Of a stretch of DNA of 64,000 nt, positions 8,146 to 16,648 are shown piece by piece; within the stretch, counting starts at the first letter, position 1; each line of letters opens with the position of its first letter. This DNA comes from Terriglobia bacterium (lineage in GTDB: Bacteria; Acidobacteriota; Terriglobia; Terriglobales; Acidobacteriaceae): the NCBI GenBank assembly GCA_020072645.1, contig JAIQGK010000023.1:1-64000 (forward strand), given 5' to 3'. Below the pieces are notes generated by a model. It was not told the origin of the DNA and made no database searches. It saw only the letters and a program-made list of their open reading frames with translations. Position numbers and translations under genes: made by a program.

Positions 8146-9435
8146 ATGTTTACGCGCCCCCCGGGATTCACATACAAAAACGACGAGCTGCATTGCGACG
8201 GCCTGGCTATCAACAAGCTCGCGAAAAAGTTTGGAACGCCTTTGTACCTTTATTCCGCCACCGCCATCCGTGAGCGATATCGCGTGCTGGAAGGGGCATT
8301 CCACCACGTTAAACACACTCTGTGCTACTCGGTAAAGGCCAATTCAAACCTGAGCATCCTGCGCCTGCTGGCGGGGATGGGAGCGGGCTTTGACATTGTT
8401 TCCGGCGGTGAGTTGGAGCGGGTTCGGCGCGCACATAAAAAGTCGCTCAGCAAAGTGGTGTTCTCCGGCGTTGGCAAGATCGCCGACGAACTGCGTCTTG
8501 CGCTGCGCAGCGGCATTCTTCTGTTTAATGTTGAGAGTGAAGGTGAACTGGAGCTTCTGGCTGCCTGTGCCGCCGAGATACGCAAAGTCGCGGATATCTC
8601 TTTGCGCGTGAATCCTGACGTACCGGCGGAAACGCATCCTTATATCTCGACTGGTCTGCGCGAACACAAATTTGGCGTGCCCATCAGCAGCGCGCGCGAG
8701 CTCTCCCGCCGTGCCGCGCAACACAAATATCTGCGCGTGGCCGGTGTGAGCCTCCATATTGGCTCGCAGATTAGTGACGTTACGCCCTTTCATCTGGCCA
8801 TGGAGCGAGCCGTGGATCTGGCGCTGGAACTTATAGCCGACGGCCATAAAATCCGTTTCATTGACGCGGGAGGCGGTCTTGGCATCTCATACAACAGCTC
8901 TGCTCCCGTAGAATTTAACGACCTCGCCCATCGCTATGAGGAAGCCATTACAGAGCCATTGCTGAGAATGAAGAAACCCGTTCCACATTTGCTGCTGGAA
9001 CCCGGCCGCTCCATCATCGCGCCTGCCGGTGCACTGATCACGCGTGTGCTCTATCTGAAGCGCAATGGCAACAAGCGTTTCACCATTGTAGATGCGGCCA
9101 TGAACGACCTGATTCGCCCGTCGCTATACCAGGCCAGGCATGAGATCACGCCGGTGAATCTGGTCAAAGGTCGAATCGAACGCGTGCAATCGGATATCGC
9201 CGGGCCCGTCTGCGAGAGCGGTGACTTTCTGGCCCGCGACGCGATGCTGCCGGCTGTCGCACAGGGTGAAAACTTGTGCGTGCTCGATGCCGGCGCTTAC
9301 GGCATGTCACTGGCTTCGAACTATAATTCCCGTCCACGCGCGGCTGAAGTTCTGGTCGACGGCACCCGGGCTCGCCTCATCCGCCGCCGTGAAGCCATTA
9401 AAGACTTATTGCAACAGGAGGCCGCCTGCTTATGA
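8146..9435 (+). CDS. lysA: Diaminopimelate decarboxylase
   Basis: This PLP enzyme converts meso-diaminopimelate to lysine. The 429 residues form an alanine-racemase-type barrel with the PLP lysine in YSVKANSN (K64). Further motifs are HIGSQI (a substrate and PLP contact), GGGLGISY (phosphate binding), EPGRSI and the CESGD substrate loop, which contains the catalytic cysteine. All are characteristic of LysA rather than ornithine/arginine decarboxylases. The stop codon overlaps the ATG of the next gene (ATGA), implying translational coupling. No other lysine biosynthesis gene is in the window. Confidence 0.95.
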   Translation: MFTRPPGFTYKNDELHCDGLAINKLAKKFGTPLYLYSATAIRERYRVLEGAFHHVKHTLCYSVKANSNLSILRLLAGMGAGFDIVSGGELERVRRAHKKSLSKVVFSGVGKIADELRLALRSGILLFNVESEGELELLAACAAEIRKVADISLRVNPDVPAETHPYISTGLREHKFGVPISSARELSRRAAQHKYLRVAGVSLHIGSQISDVTPFHLAMERAVDLALELIADGHKIRFIDAGGGLGISYNSSAPVEFNDLAHRYEEAITEPLLRMKKPVPHLLLEPGRSIIAPAGALITRVLYLKRNGNKRFTIVDAAMNDLIRPSLYQARHEITPVNLVKGRIERVQSDIAGPVCESGDFLARDAMLPAVAQGENLCVLDAGAYGMSLASNYNSRPRAAEVLVDGTRARLIRRREAIKDLLQQEAACL

Positions 9436-9902
9436 CCGATCTCAAGGCCCTGGCTTATGAATTTCTTCATGAAGCCCAGAACTCGCTCAAGACCGAAGGC
9501 TACCTCAATCCCACGGCCATCGTCATTACGCCCGACGAGAACCTTATCTTCGATATTGAGTTTGAGACGGAAGAAGAGCGCGACGAAATTTATTCTGAGA
9601 TGATGGATGTCGCGCAGCAGAAGAATGCCAGCGCCATCATCACCGTGAATGACGTATTTCCAGATGACGCCGCGGGCTCTCCTGCCCAGTTGCAGGGTGA
9701 AGGCTGGGGTCATTTAGCTGAAGCGCCGACTGAAGCCATCCTCATCACCGTCTCTGGCAGCGGCTTTGATACATGGAGCCTGATCTGCCCCTACTTCAGG
9801 CGCGATGACCGCATCAATTTTCATCCGGCGCGGGAAATTCGAAATCCCGGCGGAGAAGTTGAATTGCTGGACGATTGGACCGGCAAGGCAGGAGCGGCGT
9901 GA
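9432..9902 (+). CDS. Unknown protein coupled to lysA
   Basis: A 156-residue soluble, acidic protein that I do not recognise. The N-terminal half is predicted helical and charged (EFETEEERDEIYSEMMD). The C-terminal half has aromatic and proline-rich segments (DTWSLICPYFRRDD). There is no signal peptide or membrane segment. It starts inside the lysA stop codon (ATGA overlap) with AGGAGG 12 bases upstream in the lysA tail, so it is translated with LysA. A regulatory or accessory role in lysine metabolism would be a guess. Confidence 0.65.
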   Translation: MTDLKALAYEFLHEAQNSLKTEGYLNPTAIVITPDENLIFDIEFETEEERDEIYSEMMDVAQQKNASAIITVNDVFPDDAAGSPAQLQGEGWGHLAEAPTEAILITVSGSGFDTWSLICPYFRRDDRINFHPAREIRNPGGEVELLDDWTGKAGAA

Positions 9903-10290
9903 TAGGAGCAGCTAGCAATTAGCAACTGGCAATTAGCCAAACCTTAACCACGGATTTACGCGGATCATCGCGGATAAAAACCTAAAGAGTGAAAAGCAAT
10001 CGTCGATTACAAAACGATCAGGCGCCGGATTCGATAGAACTTGAATCTTGGCGAAATTCACTCATCGCCACAAGTCAAAGGCTGATTGCCAATTGCTAAT
10101 TGCCAGCTGCTTCTCTTCCCCGCATCAACACTGATTTTTCCTTACATTTTCACATTCGCAAAAATCACAAAAATCGCGCTGCACCCGCATGGATATTGGA
10201 CTTTAGTAACCGGCTGCACCGATTCCTGTTAACACCTCTGTGGAAGCGCCGCAAGCTCCTGATTCTGTTTGAGTTATAAATGCGAAAATC
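9903..10290. other. Spacer with low-complexity repeats, no gene
   Basis: Two stretches built from the words AATTAGC and AATTGCC lie at 9908-9939 and 10081-10112 in opposite orientation, so the roughly 140 bases between them are flanked by an imperfect inverted repeat. An ACGCGGAT-type stretch lies at 9952-9986. No open frame with protein-like composition was seen. Confidence 0.6.
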
Positions 10291-10293
10291 TGT

Positions 10294-10321
10294 TTGACTT
10301 AAATTACAGACCGCGTAAATT
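10294..10321 (+). promoter_or_regulatory. Candidate sigma-70-type promoter for the tandem RNA
   Basis: TTGACT at 10294-10299 and TAAATT at 10316-10321 are separated by 16 bases. Transcription would begin near 10328, just before the first structured domain. A second TTGACA at 10334 lacks a matching -10 element. Confidence 0.4.
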
Positions 10322-10331
10322 CACAATTGTT

Positions 10332-10480
10332 CTTTGACATTACAAAGTTTTCCCGGTTGGCGGCGAGTCCGGGTCCCAAGCAAGGTCACCCCGCAACAGC
10401 GCAAGCTGTAAAGCAGCGGAAGGCCGGTAAGGGTCTATTCAGCGAACTGCTGGTTGAGGAGAACGTGAAATGTTTAAAGG
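10332..10480 (+). ncRNA. Structured RNA candidate, copy 1 of 2
   Basis: The outer stem pairs CTTT, ACATT and GTT within 10332-10350 with AAC, AATGT and AAAG within 10461-10479. Inside lie a CCCGG/CCGGG hairpin (10352-10373) with loop TTGGCGGCGAGT, a CCCAAGC strand, an ACAGC-GCAA-GCTGT hairpin with a GNRA loop (10396-10409), and conserved AAGGGTCTAT (10429-10438) and AGCGAACTGCTGG (10441-10453). All inner elements recur in the same order in copy 2, while the outer stem differs in sequence but not in pairing. No protein-like frame covers the region. I cannot assign it to a known RNA family. Confidence 0.55.
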
Positions 10481-10489
10481 CAAAGATAG

Positions 10490-10675
10490 AAGCCCTGAGG
10501 TGTTGACCGATTTACCCGGTTGGCGGTAAGCCCGGAGCCCAAGCTTCAGCGTAAGCTGATTAAAGATCGCACTTTGTGGGTTTCGCAAGAAACTAAGACA
10601 GAGAAGGCTGGTCGGCAAGGGTCTATAGCGAACCGCTGGGCGAGGTGAATGGGTCAACCACAAACTCGGGGCTTC
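10490..10675 (+). ncRNA. Structured RNA candidate, copy 2 of 2
   Basis: AAGCCCTGAG and GTTGACC at 10490-10508 pair with GGTCAAC and CTCGGGGCTT at 10652-10675. The core repeats copy 1: CCGG/CCGG hairpin (10516-10535) with loop TTGGCGGTAAGC, CCCAAGC, CAGC-GTAA-GCTG hairpin (10547-10558), AAGGGTCTAT (10617-10626) and AGCGAACCGCTGG (10627-10639). It has an additional hairpin of about 45 bases (10565-10605) absent from copy 1. The closing stem is followed by a T- and C-rich stretch (10677-10697), so the stem could double as a terminator. The next gene is on the opposite strand, so this is not an obvious leader. Confidence 0.55.
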
Positions 10676-10798
10676 TTACTGTTTTCTCTCCTCTCTTACC
10701 CCGATTATCCCAACTTGCAGACATCTAGATACAACCTATCCCCAAGGTAGCCCTGTCGGGCGTTCGCGACTGCCAGGCGTCGACCGCTGGATGGATCG

Positions 10799-11659
10799 TC
10801 AGCGATTCGTGACCGCTCTGGCTTCTTCGTGCTTGGCTCGGGAGGTAAGCGCAATCTCAGAGTCCGGGGCCGTCCCGCGATCTGAATAGGTGATGTATAT
10901 CGCCAGCCCTGTGAAAAGCGCTCCTGAGAGGATATTTCCCAGAGTGACGGGGATCTGGTTCCACAACCACCAGTTGGCGGTAGAGACCGGCGCACCCAGA
11001 AACTTTCCCGCTGGAATGAGAAACATATTCACGATGGAATGCTCATAACCCTGGGCGAAAAAGGTCACAATCGGCAACCACATTGCCGCGATCTTGCCGA
11101 TTGTGGAACGGGAGATCAGTGCCAGCAGCGTACCTATGGTAACCATCCAGTTGCAAAGAATGGCTTTGATGAATGCAGTTGCCCAGCCGCTTGGACCCGC
11201 CGCCATGTATCCCAAAGTTTTCTTTTGCGCCGTTTGTCGGACCAGATCGCCAAGCGCGCCGCCATTGTTGGTGCCGCAATTGGTGATCGCCAGGTAAAAC
11301 AGAAGGGCATAGAACATGCTCCCAGCCAGATTGCCCGCATACACCCAAAACCAATTGCGCAACAATTGTCTACCGCTTACCTGGCCGGCCAGAAGCGCCG
11401 GTGGAAGCAACGCAAAATTTCCCGTCGCAAGCTCAAGCCCCAGCAGCACCAGCATTACGAAACCCACCGGAAATAAAACCGCGCCGACAATCGGCGGCAA
11501 GCCTTGCGCTGTAACTACCATCGCGAGCGAGGTCGCGAAGCCAAGAAATGCTCCCGCCAGAAAACCACGCAGCAGCATGTCGCGAATCGAAAGTGTGGCT
11601 TTTTTGAAGGCCACGTTCAGCATTTCTGTCAACATTTCCGCTGGGCGAATATTGTCCAC
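10799..11659 (-). CDS. Formate/nitrite transporter (FNT) family channel
   Basis: A 286-residue inner-membrane protein with six hydrophobic segments, as in the pentameric FocA/NirC family that conducts formate, nitrite or hydrosulfide. The family's central histidine lies in GYEHSIVNMF, and LCNWMV in the fourth segment is also typical. It is the last gene of a minus-strand run (tlyA, nadK, amidohydrolase, this gene), 71 bases after the amidohydrolase. No formate lyase, formate dehydrogenase or nitrite reductase is nearby, so the substrate is open. The tandem RNA candidate lies beyond its 3' end on the opposite strand. Confidence 0.88.
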   Translation of the reverse strand: MDNIRPAEMLTEMLNVAFKKATLSIRDMLLRGFLAGAFLGFATSLAMVVTAQGLPPIVGAVLFPVGFVMLVLLGLELATGNFALLPPALLAGQVSGRQLLRNWFWVYAGNLAGSMFYALLFYLAITNCGTNNGGALGDLVRQTAQKKTLGYMAAGPSGWATAFIKAILCNWMVTIGTLLALISRSTIGKIAAMWLPIVTFFAQGYEHSIVNMFLIPAGKFLGAPVSTANWWLWNQIPVTLGNILSGALFTGLAIYITYSDRGTAPDSEIALTSRAKHEEARAVTNR

Positions 11660-11697
11660 GACAGACCTCCCTCATCATTTTGGTTGAGTACCAAAAC

Positions 11698-11723
11698 GGG
11701 AATCCCAAACTTCGCTTGGGATT
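11698..11723 (-). repeat. Hairpin between amidohydrolase and FNT genes
   Basis: AATCCCAA and TTGGGATT form an 8-base stem around a short loop just after the amidohydrolase stop codon. No good T-run follows, so it may stabilise the 3' end or weaken read-through rather than terminate. Confidence 0.4.
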
Positions 11724-11730
11724 TAGAAGT

Positions 11731-13428
11731 CTACTCCAATCCGCCATAAACGAGCTTGCCGCCCAGGTAGGTCGCTTCCACTTTCACGTTCTTGATGGCG
11801 GCCGGTGGGATCTTGAAAATGTCATCGGAAAGAATCACAAAGTCAGCCAGCTTGCCCGGGGTGATCGACCCTTTTTCTTTTTCCTGAAATTCCGCATAGG
11901 CTGAGCCCATGGTGTAGGCCTCAATAGCTTCAGTCACGTTCAGCTTTTGTTCCGGCACCCAGCCGTTCGGATTTTTGCCGTCCAGCGTGGCGCGTGTGAC
12001 GGCGGCATAGATGCTCAGCATCGGGCTCAACGGTGCCACCGACCAATCTGTGCCGAAAGCCAGTCGCACGCCGTTATCCAGAAACGTGCGAAAAGCGTAT
12101 GTGCGCTTGATGCGGTCGGGGCCGATGCGAGTCTCCGCCCAACGGCCGTCATCGATTGCGTGATAAGGCTGAACGGATGCAATCACGCCCAGCCGCGCAT
12201 AGCGCACAAAATCTTTTGCCGCCATGTGCTGTGAGTGCTCGATGCGCCAGCGCCGATCGCGCTTGCCATTGGTCTTTTCGATTTGCGTAAACATGTCAAG
12301 CGTCATGGAGATCGCGCGATCGCCAATGGCATGAATGCAGAGCTGAAGGCCCGCTGCGTCCGCACCGCGAAGGCGCTGCTGCATGGCGGACACAGGATGC
12401 ATCTCGTCGCTCAAGAGCCCGTGCGAGTTCGGCGCATCTGTGTATGCGTCAAAAAAATAAGCTGTTTCAGATCCCAGTGATCCATCAGCGTAGCCTTTCA
12501 CCGCTCCCATACGGAGGAATGGTGTGCCAAAGGCCCGTCTGATTCCGAGCTTGGCTTGATCTTTCCAGCCTGTTTCCATCGGTGCAGCATAGATTCGGAC
12601 AGTAAGCGCGTCCTGCTCTTGAAGTTCGGCATAGGCCTTCACGTCGTCATAGGACGGATTCATATCCTGAACGCTCGTCACGCCGAGAGAAGCCGCGTGG
12701 TCCAAGGCCTGATGAATCGCCCGCATGCGGTGCGCTGCGGTCATTGGCGGCATGACTTTGTTCACCAGCTCCTGCGCTGAATCTCTTAGCACTCCGGTGG
12801 GATTGCCCTGCGCATCGCGGACAATCTGGCCTCCGGCAGGGTCGGCGGTCTTCGACGTAATGTTTGCCAGTCGTAACGTGACCGAGTTTGCCAGTGACTC
12901 ATGCCCGTCATAGCGATTCACCCATACAGGCGTGTCCGGAGTCGATGGATCAATCAGTTCCTTGGTGGGAAGATTCGCAGGAGACCATTTCTGCTCGTCC
13001 CAATCACCGCCGACGATCCATTCGCCTTTTGCCGTTGTCTTTACGCGCTCGGCAATCTTGCGCGCAAATTCTTCCGGTGAAGCAGCGTCTTTCAGTTGGA
13101 CGGCCGAAAGATGGTCTCCGCCATCCACAAAATGCACATGCGCGTCATTAAAGCCGGGCAGCAGCAGCTTGCCTTGCGCATCCAGCACTTTTGTTTGTGG
13201 ACCGTGCCATGCGTCAACCTCCGCGGCGGTGCCTACGGCGACAATACGCTCGTCGAGGACGGCCAAAGCTTCAGCGTGCGGGCGGGTTTTGTCGACTGTC
13301 CAGATTTTTGCGTTGGTAACAATCAGGTCCGCTGAAGGTTTGGTCTGTGCGGGCGCAAAGTTGGCAAGTACCAGGGCGAGCAATACTACTGCCCATAGAC
13401 GCACGGTCATTGTGAAAGCCCGCCTCAT
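11731..13428 (-). CDS. Exported amidohydrolase (YtcJ-like, amidohydrolase family 3)
   Basis: The start at 13428 gives 565 residues with a signal peptide (MRRAFTMTVRLWAVVLLALVL...PAQ) and a good GGGGAGA ribosome binding site. It leaves a 4-base gap from nadK, whereas a longer frame would overlap nadK by about 40 bases. The metal-binding sites of this TIM-barrel family are seen: DAHVHF, the later HAIGDRA and RIEHSQH strands, and GTDW near the end. Substrates of the family are amides or ureas such as N-substituted formamides; the actual substrate is unknown. It probably acts in the periplasm. Confidence 0.85.
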   Translation of the reverse strand: MRRAFTMTVRLWAVVLLALVLANFAPAQTKPSADLIVTNAKIWTVDKTRPHAEALAVLDERIVAVGTAAEVDAWHGPQTKVLDAQGKLLLPGFNDAHVHFVDGGDHLSAVQLKDAASPEEFARKIAERVKTTAKGEWIVGGDWDEQKWSPANLPTKELIDPSTPDTPVWVNRYDGHESLANSVTLRLANITSKTADPAGGQIVRDAQGNPTGVLRDSAQELVNKVMPPMTAAHRMRAIHQALDHAASLGVTSVQDMNPSYDDVKAYAELQEQDALTVRIYAAPMETGWKDQAKLGIRRAFGTPFLRMGAVKGYADGSLGSETAYFFDAYTDAPNSHGLLSDEMHPVSAMQQRLRGADAAGLQLCIHAIGDRAISMTLDMFTQIEKTNGKRDRRWRIEHSQHMAAKDFVRYARLGVIASVQPYHAIDDGRWAETRIGPDRIKRTYAFRTFLDNGVRLAFGTDWSVAPLSPMLSIYAAVTRATLDGKNPNGWVPEQKLNVTEAIEAYTMGSAYAEFQEKEKGSITPGKLADFVILSDDIFKIPPAAIKNVKVEATYLGGKLVYGGLE

Positions 13429-13432
13429 TCCG

Positions 13433-14293
13433 CTATCTTTCTCCCCATTTAAGCTTGGTTCGCAGGACGTCAAAGAATGAGCGCCCCGCGAATTTAAAGA
13501 GTTTCACGTTATATTCTGACTTTTTGCAGACCACCACGTCATCATCCCCCAGCGGGGTTCCTACTTGTCCATCCACCGTCAAGAACGCCTGTTCTCGAGT
13601 CACAAGAATTCTGGCCTCGATGATCGCCGTATCTTTCACTACCAGGGGCCGATTCGTAAGCGCATGAGAAGCCACGGGAGTTATCACGAAACCGCGAAGT
13701 TCGGGAGAAAGAATGGGCCCGCCGGCGGCCAGTGAATATGCGGTTGATCCTGTCGGCGTGGAGATGATTAATCCGTCAGCTCTGTAATTTGCGACAAAAT
13801 GGCCGTTTACGCGGACCTCAAAATCCGTAATGCGTGCCACTGCGCTCTGGTTCATCACAACTTCATTGAGCGCCTCATGTGTAGCAACACATTTTCCGTC
13901 TCGCATAACTTCGCAGTGCAGCATGGTGCGCAGGCTCAATTCATAATCGCGGGCAGCGTCAACTTCCTCCAGCGCCTGCTCAATCTCTTCTCGCCGAATT
14001 TCAGTGAGAAAGCCAAGCGATCCCAGGTTAACTCCAAGGATGGGAATATCAGCTTGCGCGACGCACCGTGCCGTCGAAAGCAATGTGCCATCGCCTCCCA
14101 GAACGATCACAAAATCAGGGGCAACACGCGCCAGGTCTTCGCGCTCCGCCGGTTCGCAGTCAGGGCAGAATTCGCGGGTTGACGCGTCAGCGGTGATCGC
14201 GTAACCGTGATCGCGAAGCCAGCCTGCCACCTGGACAACAACCTTGCCCAGTTCCGGCTTGCCCTGCTTGGAGATAATGGATGCTTTCTTCAT
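13433..14293 (-). CDS. nadK: NAD kinase
   Basis: This enzyme phosphorylates NAD to NADP and is the only known de novo source of NADP in most bacteria. The 286-residue protein contains the GGDGT motif (66-70), VNLGSLGFLTEI, and the NAD-binding TPTGSTAYSLAAGGP segment, all diagnostic. It lies 29 bases after tlyA on the same strand, an association common in bacteria (tlyA-nadK, often with recN, which is not seen here). The amidohydrolase start follows its stop by 4 bases. Confidence 0.95.
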   Translation of the reverse strand: MKKASIISKQGKPELGKVVVQVAGWLRDHGYAITADASTREFCPDCEPAEREDLARVAPDFVIVLGGDGTLLSTARCVAQADIPILGVNLGSLGFLTEIRREEIEQALEEVDAARDYELSLRTMLHCEVMRDGKCVATHEALNEVVMNQSAVARITDFEVRVNGHFVANYRADGLIISTPTGSTAYSLAAGGPILSPELRGFVITPVASHALTNRPLVVKDTAIIEARILVTREQAFLTVDGQVGTPLGDDDVVVCKKSEYNVKLFKFAGRSFFDVLRTKLKWGER

Positions 14294-14322
14294 CAGACAG
14301 CTTTGTTCATCAGAAGGCTTAA

Positions 14323-15081
14323 TTAGAAATCTGCATGCAACAGAAATTCCCGGTTCCCTTCCATGCCTCGAATGGGGGATTCCATCAATTCTATGTTCTT
14401 GCCGCCCAGCTCTTCCACTTTTTGCTGGACTTTCTGCACCGCGTCCTGCTGGGCAGCTTCGTCCTTCACGATCCCACCTTTACCGACCCGCTCGCGCCCA
14501 ACTTCAAATTGCGGCTTGATCAGGATAACGGCCTCGCGGCGCGAAGATGCCGTCGGGGCCTGGGTCGCCGCGAGCACCGCAGGGAGAACGAGTGTAACAG
14601 AGATGAAGGAAACGTCGATGGCAATGAAGTTGATGGCGGCACCCGCGCCGGCCCGCGCTATATCTTCTTTTGTGAGATAACGAGCATTGGTCTTCTCCAG
14701 CAGCTTCACTCGCGAATCAGAACGTAACCGCGCATGGATCTGGCCGTAACCAGTATCGACAGCAATCACCACAGCCGCGCCGTGCTGCAGCATGCAATCG
14801 GTAAAGCCTCCGGTGGACGCGCCTACATCCATGCATGTGCGGCCGGTGAGATCAATTTTCCAATCGCGCAGCGCCGCTTCAAGTTTTAGCCCGCCGCGGC
14901 CAACGTACTTCAGGTCGTCGCCCAAGAGTCGTATTGCAGCTTCAGGATCGACGCTGACGCCGGCCTTCTCAATTTTCTGTTCGTTGACCAGCACGCGACC
15001 GGAAAGCACCATGGCCTGTGCGCGCTCGCGCGAAGGAACGAGACCGCGCTCCACCAGAAGCTTGTCAATGCGAACTTTCAT
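14323..15081 (-). CDS. tlyA: TlyA-type rRNA 2'-O-methyltransferase
   Basis: With the start at 15081 the protein has 252 residues: an N-terminal S4 RNA-binding domain (MKVRIDKLLVERGLVPSR..., about 1-62) and an FtsJ-like methyltransferase domain with the SAM-binding DVGASTGGFTDCML. TlyA proteins methylate ribose of cytidines in 16S and/or 23S rRNA; the version here has the S4 domain complete. The frame continues 61 codons further upstream, but the extra residues have no family match. It heads a minus-strand group with nadK, the amidohydrolase and the FNT channel. Confidence 0.9.
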   Translation of the reverse strand: MKVRIDKLLVERGLVPSRERAQAMVLSGRVLVNEQKIEKAGVSVDPEAAIRLLGDDLKYVGRGGLKLEAALRDWKIDLTGRTCMDVGASTGGFTDCMLQHGAAVVIAVDTGYGQIHARLRSDSRVKLLEKTNARYLTKEDIARAGAGAAINFIAIDVSFISVTLVLPAVLAATQAPTASSRREAVILIKPQFEVGRERVGKGGIVKDEAAQQDAVQKVQQKVEELGGKNIELMESPIRGMEGNREFLLHADF

Positions 15082-15509
15082 CACAGCAATTGTATGTGGA
15101 GAAAGTTGAGTTGGCCTACACTTCAGCCTGAACGGCGGTGCTTTGCACTGGGAGTAAGTTTCAGAAAACTTTTGCGTGATCGTTGGTGGCTGATAGTACA
15201 GCTTCAACGGTTGCAATGCAATAGATTGCAGAAAGAAACGTTCAAGAAAAGCTCTGCATAACAATTTTTGTCACACTGGTCTTTATTTTTTTTACGTGCG
15301 CGAAAGCGCGCACCTTTCCATGTGCAAAGCGTCAAAACACGCAGCTTTGCTACATTGTGCAATCGTTCATTGCCGTTTTCCACATTCTTTTTCACCGAAT
15401 TGTTGAAAAGAGGTAGGAATTATTGGAAACAAATTTGCGCGACGGTGATAAGGGAATCATTTCAACGAAAGATAAAGTTCGCATGCGGTAGAATGGTTCT
15501 CGCTTACCC
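15082..15509. other. Divergent promoter region, no gene
   Basis: There are 428 bases between the divergently oriented tlyA and E1-alpha-like genes. The right half is AT-rich, and a GCGCGAAAGCGCGC palindrome lies at about 15299-15312. No convincing protein frame exists. Both promoters should lie here. Confidence 0.5.
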
Positions 15510-16559
15510 ATGCCGCGCAAAAAGAAAAATAAATCCGTCGCCATCGCCAGAAAGCAAAGAGGCAAAAGCTCCAGGGCAAAGTCCCAGTCCTTACGTAAAC
15601 CTTCTGCGAAAAAGACCGTCGCGAAAAAACAAAAAACCGCTGAAATCCCGCCGGTTCTGAATGCTGAAAAGCTGAAAGAGCTATACGCCACCATGGTGAA
15701 GTGCCGGATGCTGGCGGAACGGATGCAAAACGAGCGCATCGTGAATAATTCCGTTCTTGGTTTTGAAGCCGCCCTGGTCGGCGCTGGCGCGCATCTTCTT
15801 TCCAAAGACTGCGTTGCGTTAGAGCAGGACAGTTTTGTCGCCAGCCTGGTAAAAGGAACGCCGTTGCATTGCATTCTTGCGCGCAACAAAGCACACCAAA
15901 GCAATGGCTCGGGTAAGGCGATTGCATCAAGACAGGACAACAACGGCACAACAGCTCTCACCGTTGAGACGGTTTTGAACCTGGCGGCTGACATGAAAGG
16001 CAAGAACGCCGTAGTACTGATGTTTTGTACGCAAGATGCAGAGTCGCTTCGTTTTGATTCCGCGGCAATGGCTACGTCCGCCACACAAAAGCTGCCGCTG
16101 GTGTGCCTGGTTGAGAGCAGTCTTGATTCACCGCTGGAATTGCCTAACCAGATTGCGTCAGGACCTTATATCGGAGCTGACCCAACGTTTTACCCACGAA
16201 TTCCCGTGGATGGCTGCGACGTTGTAGGAGTATTTCGCGTGGCGCAAGAGGCCATACGCCGCGCGCGCGAAGGCCATGGTCCGGCAGTGATCGAATGCCT
16301 GACCGCGCGCAGCAGCACGGCAACGATAAAGAAGGGTGAGCCAGCGTCCTCACAATATCTGGCGCAGGACCCGCTTTTATTCATGGAGCAGTATCTGCGC
16401 CGCAGGAACTTATGGTCTGACGAATGGTCGCAGTCAATCATCCAGGAATTTGAGCGGCAATTGAGTGAGGCTGCCTCGTCTCTAAAAAATCCAGACGACA
16501 TCGAAAGCCAGTTTGATAACGTGTACTCACATCCTCCGGCAGCAGCTTTGGCGCAATAA
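15510..16559 (+). CDS. Degenerate pyruvate dehydrogenase E1-alpha homologue with basic N-terminal tail
   Basis: A 349-residue protein. Residues 1-45 are a Lys/Arg/Ala-rich tail (MPRKKKNKSVAIARKQR...) like those of histone H1-like proteins. Residues 50-320 align by pattern with the alpha subunit of thiamine-diphosphate 2-oxoacid dehydrogenases (KLKELYATMVKCRMLAERM, GFEAALVGAG, KLPLVCLVESS, EGHGPAVIECLTAR). The thiamine-diphosphate motif GDG-x(n)-N that should sit near residues 170-200 is replaced by VVLMFCTQDAESLRF, and active-site histidines are missing. No E1-beta, E2 or E3 gene is adjacent. It is therefore probably not an active dehydrogenase; a regulatory or nucleic-acid-binding role is speculation. 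Confidence 0.7.
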   Translation: MPRKKKNKSVAIARKQRGKSSRAKSQSLRKPSAKKTVAKKQKTAEIPPVLNAEKLKELYATMVKCRMLAERMQNERIVNNSVLGFEAALVGAGAHLLSKDCVALEQDSFVASLVKGTPLHCILARNKAHQSNGSGKAIASRQDNNGTTALTVETVLNLAADMKGKNAVVLMFCTQDAESLRFDSAAMATSATQKLPLVCLVESSLDSPLELPNQIASGPYIGADPTFYPRIPVDGCDVVGVFRVAQEAIRRAREGHGPAVIECLTARSSTATIKKGEPASSQYLAQDPLLFMEQYLRRRNLWSDEWSQSIIQEFERQLSEAASSLKNPDDIESQFDNVYSHPPAAALAQ

Positions 16560-16648
16560 GAGTCTGAGCGAGAGATCATCTACTCTAACCCGCTCCGTCT
16601 TGCCTCTCAAGGAAAAACAGTGAGGCGCCGCGCCGGGCTGTCAGAATT

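Noticed and set aside
10381-10425. CCCGCAAC...CTGTAA segment resembling part of a cobalamin riboswitch
   Set aside because: Copy 2 lacks this segment, the remaining cobalamin riboswitch elements are missing and no B12-related gene follows.
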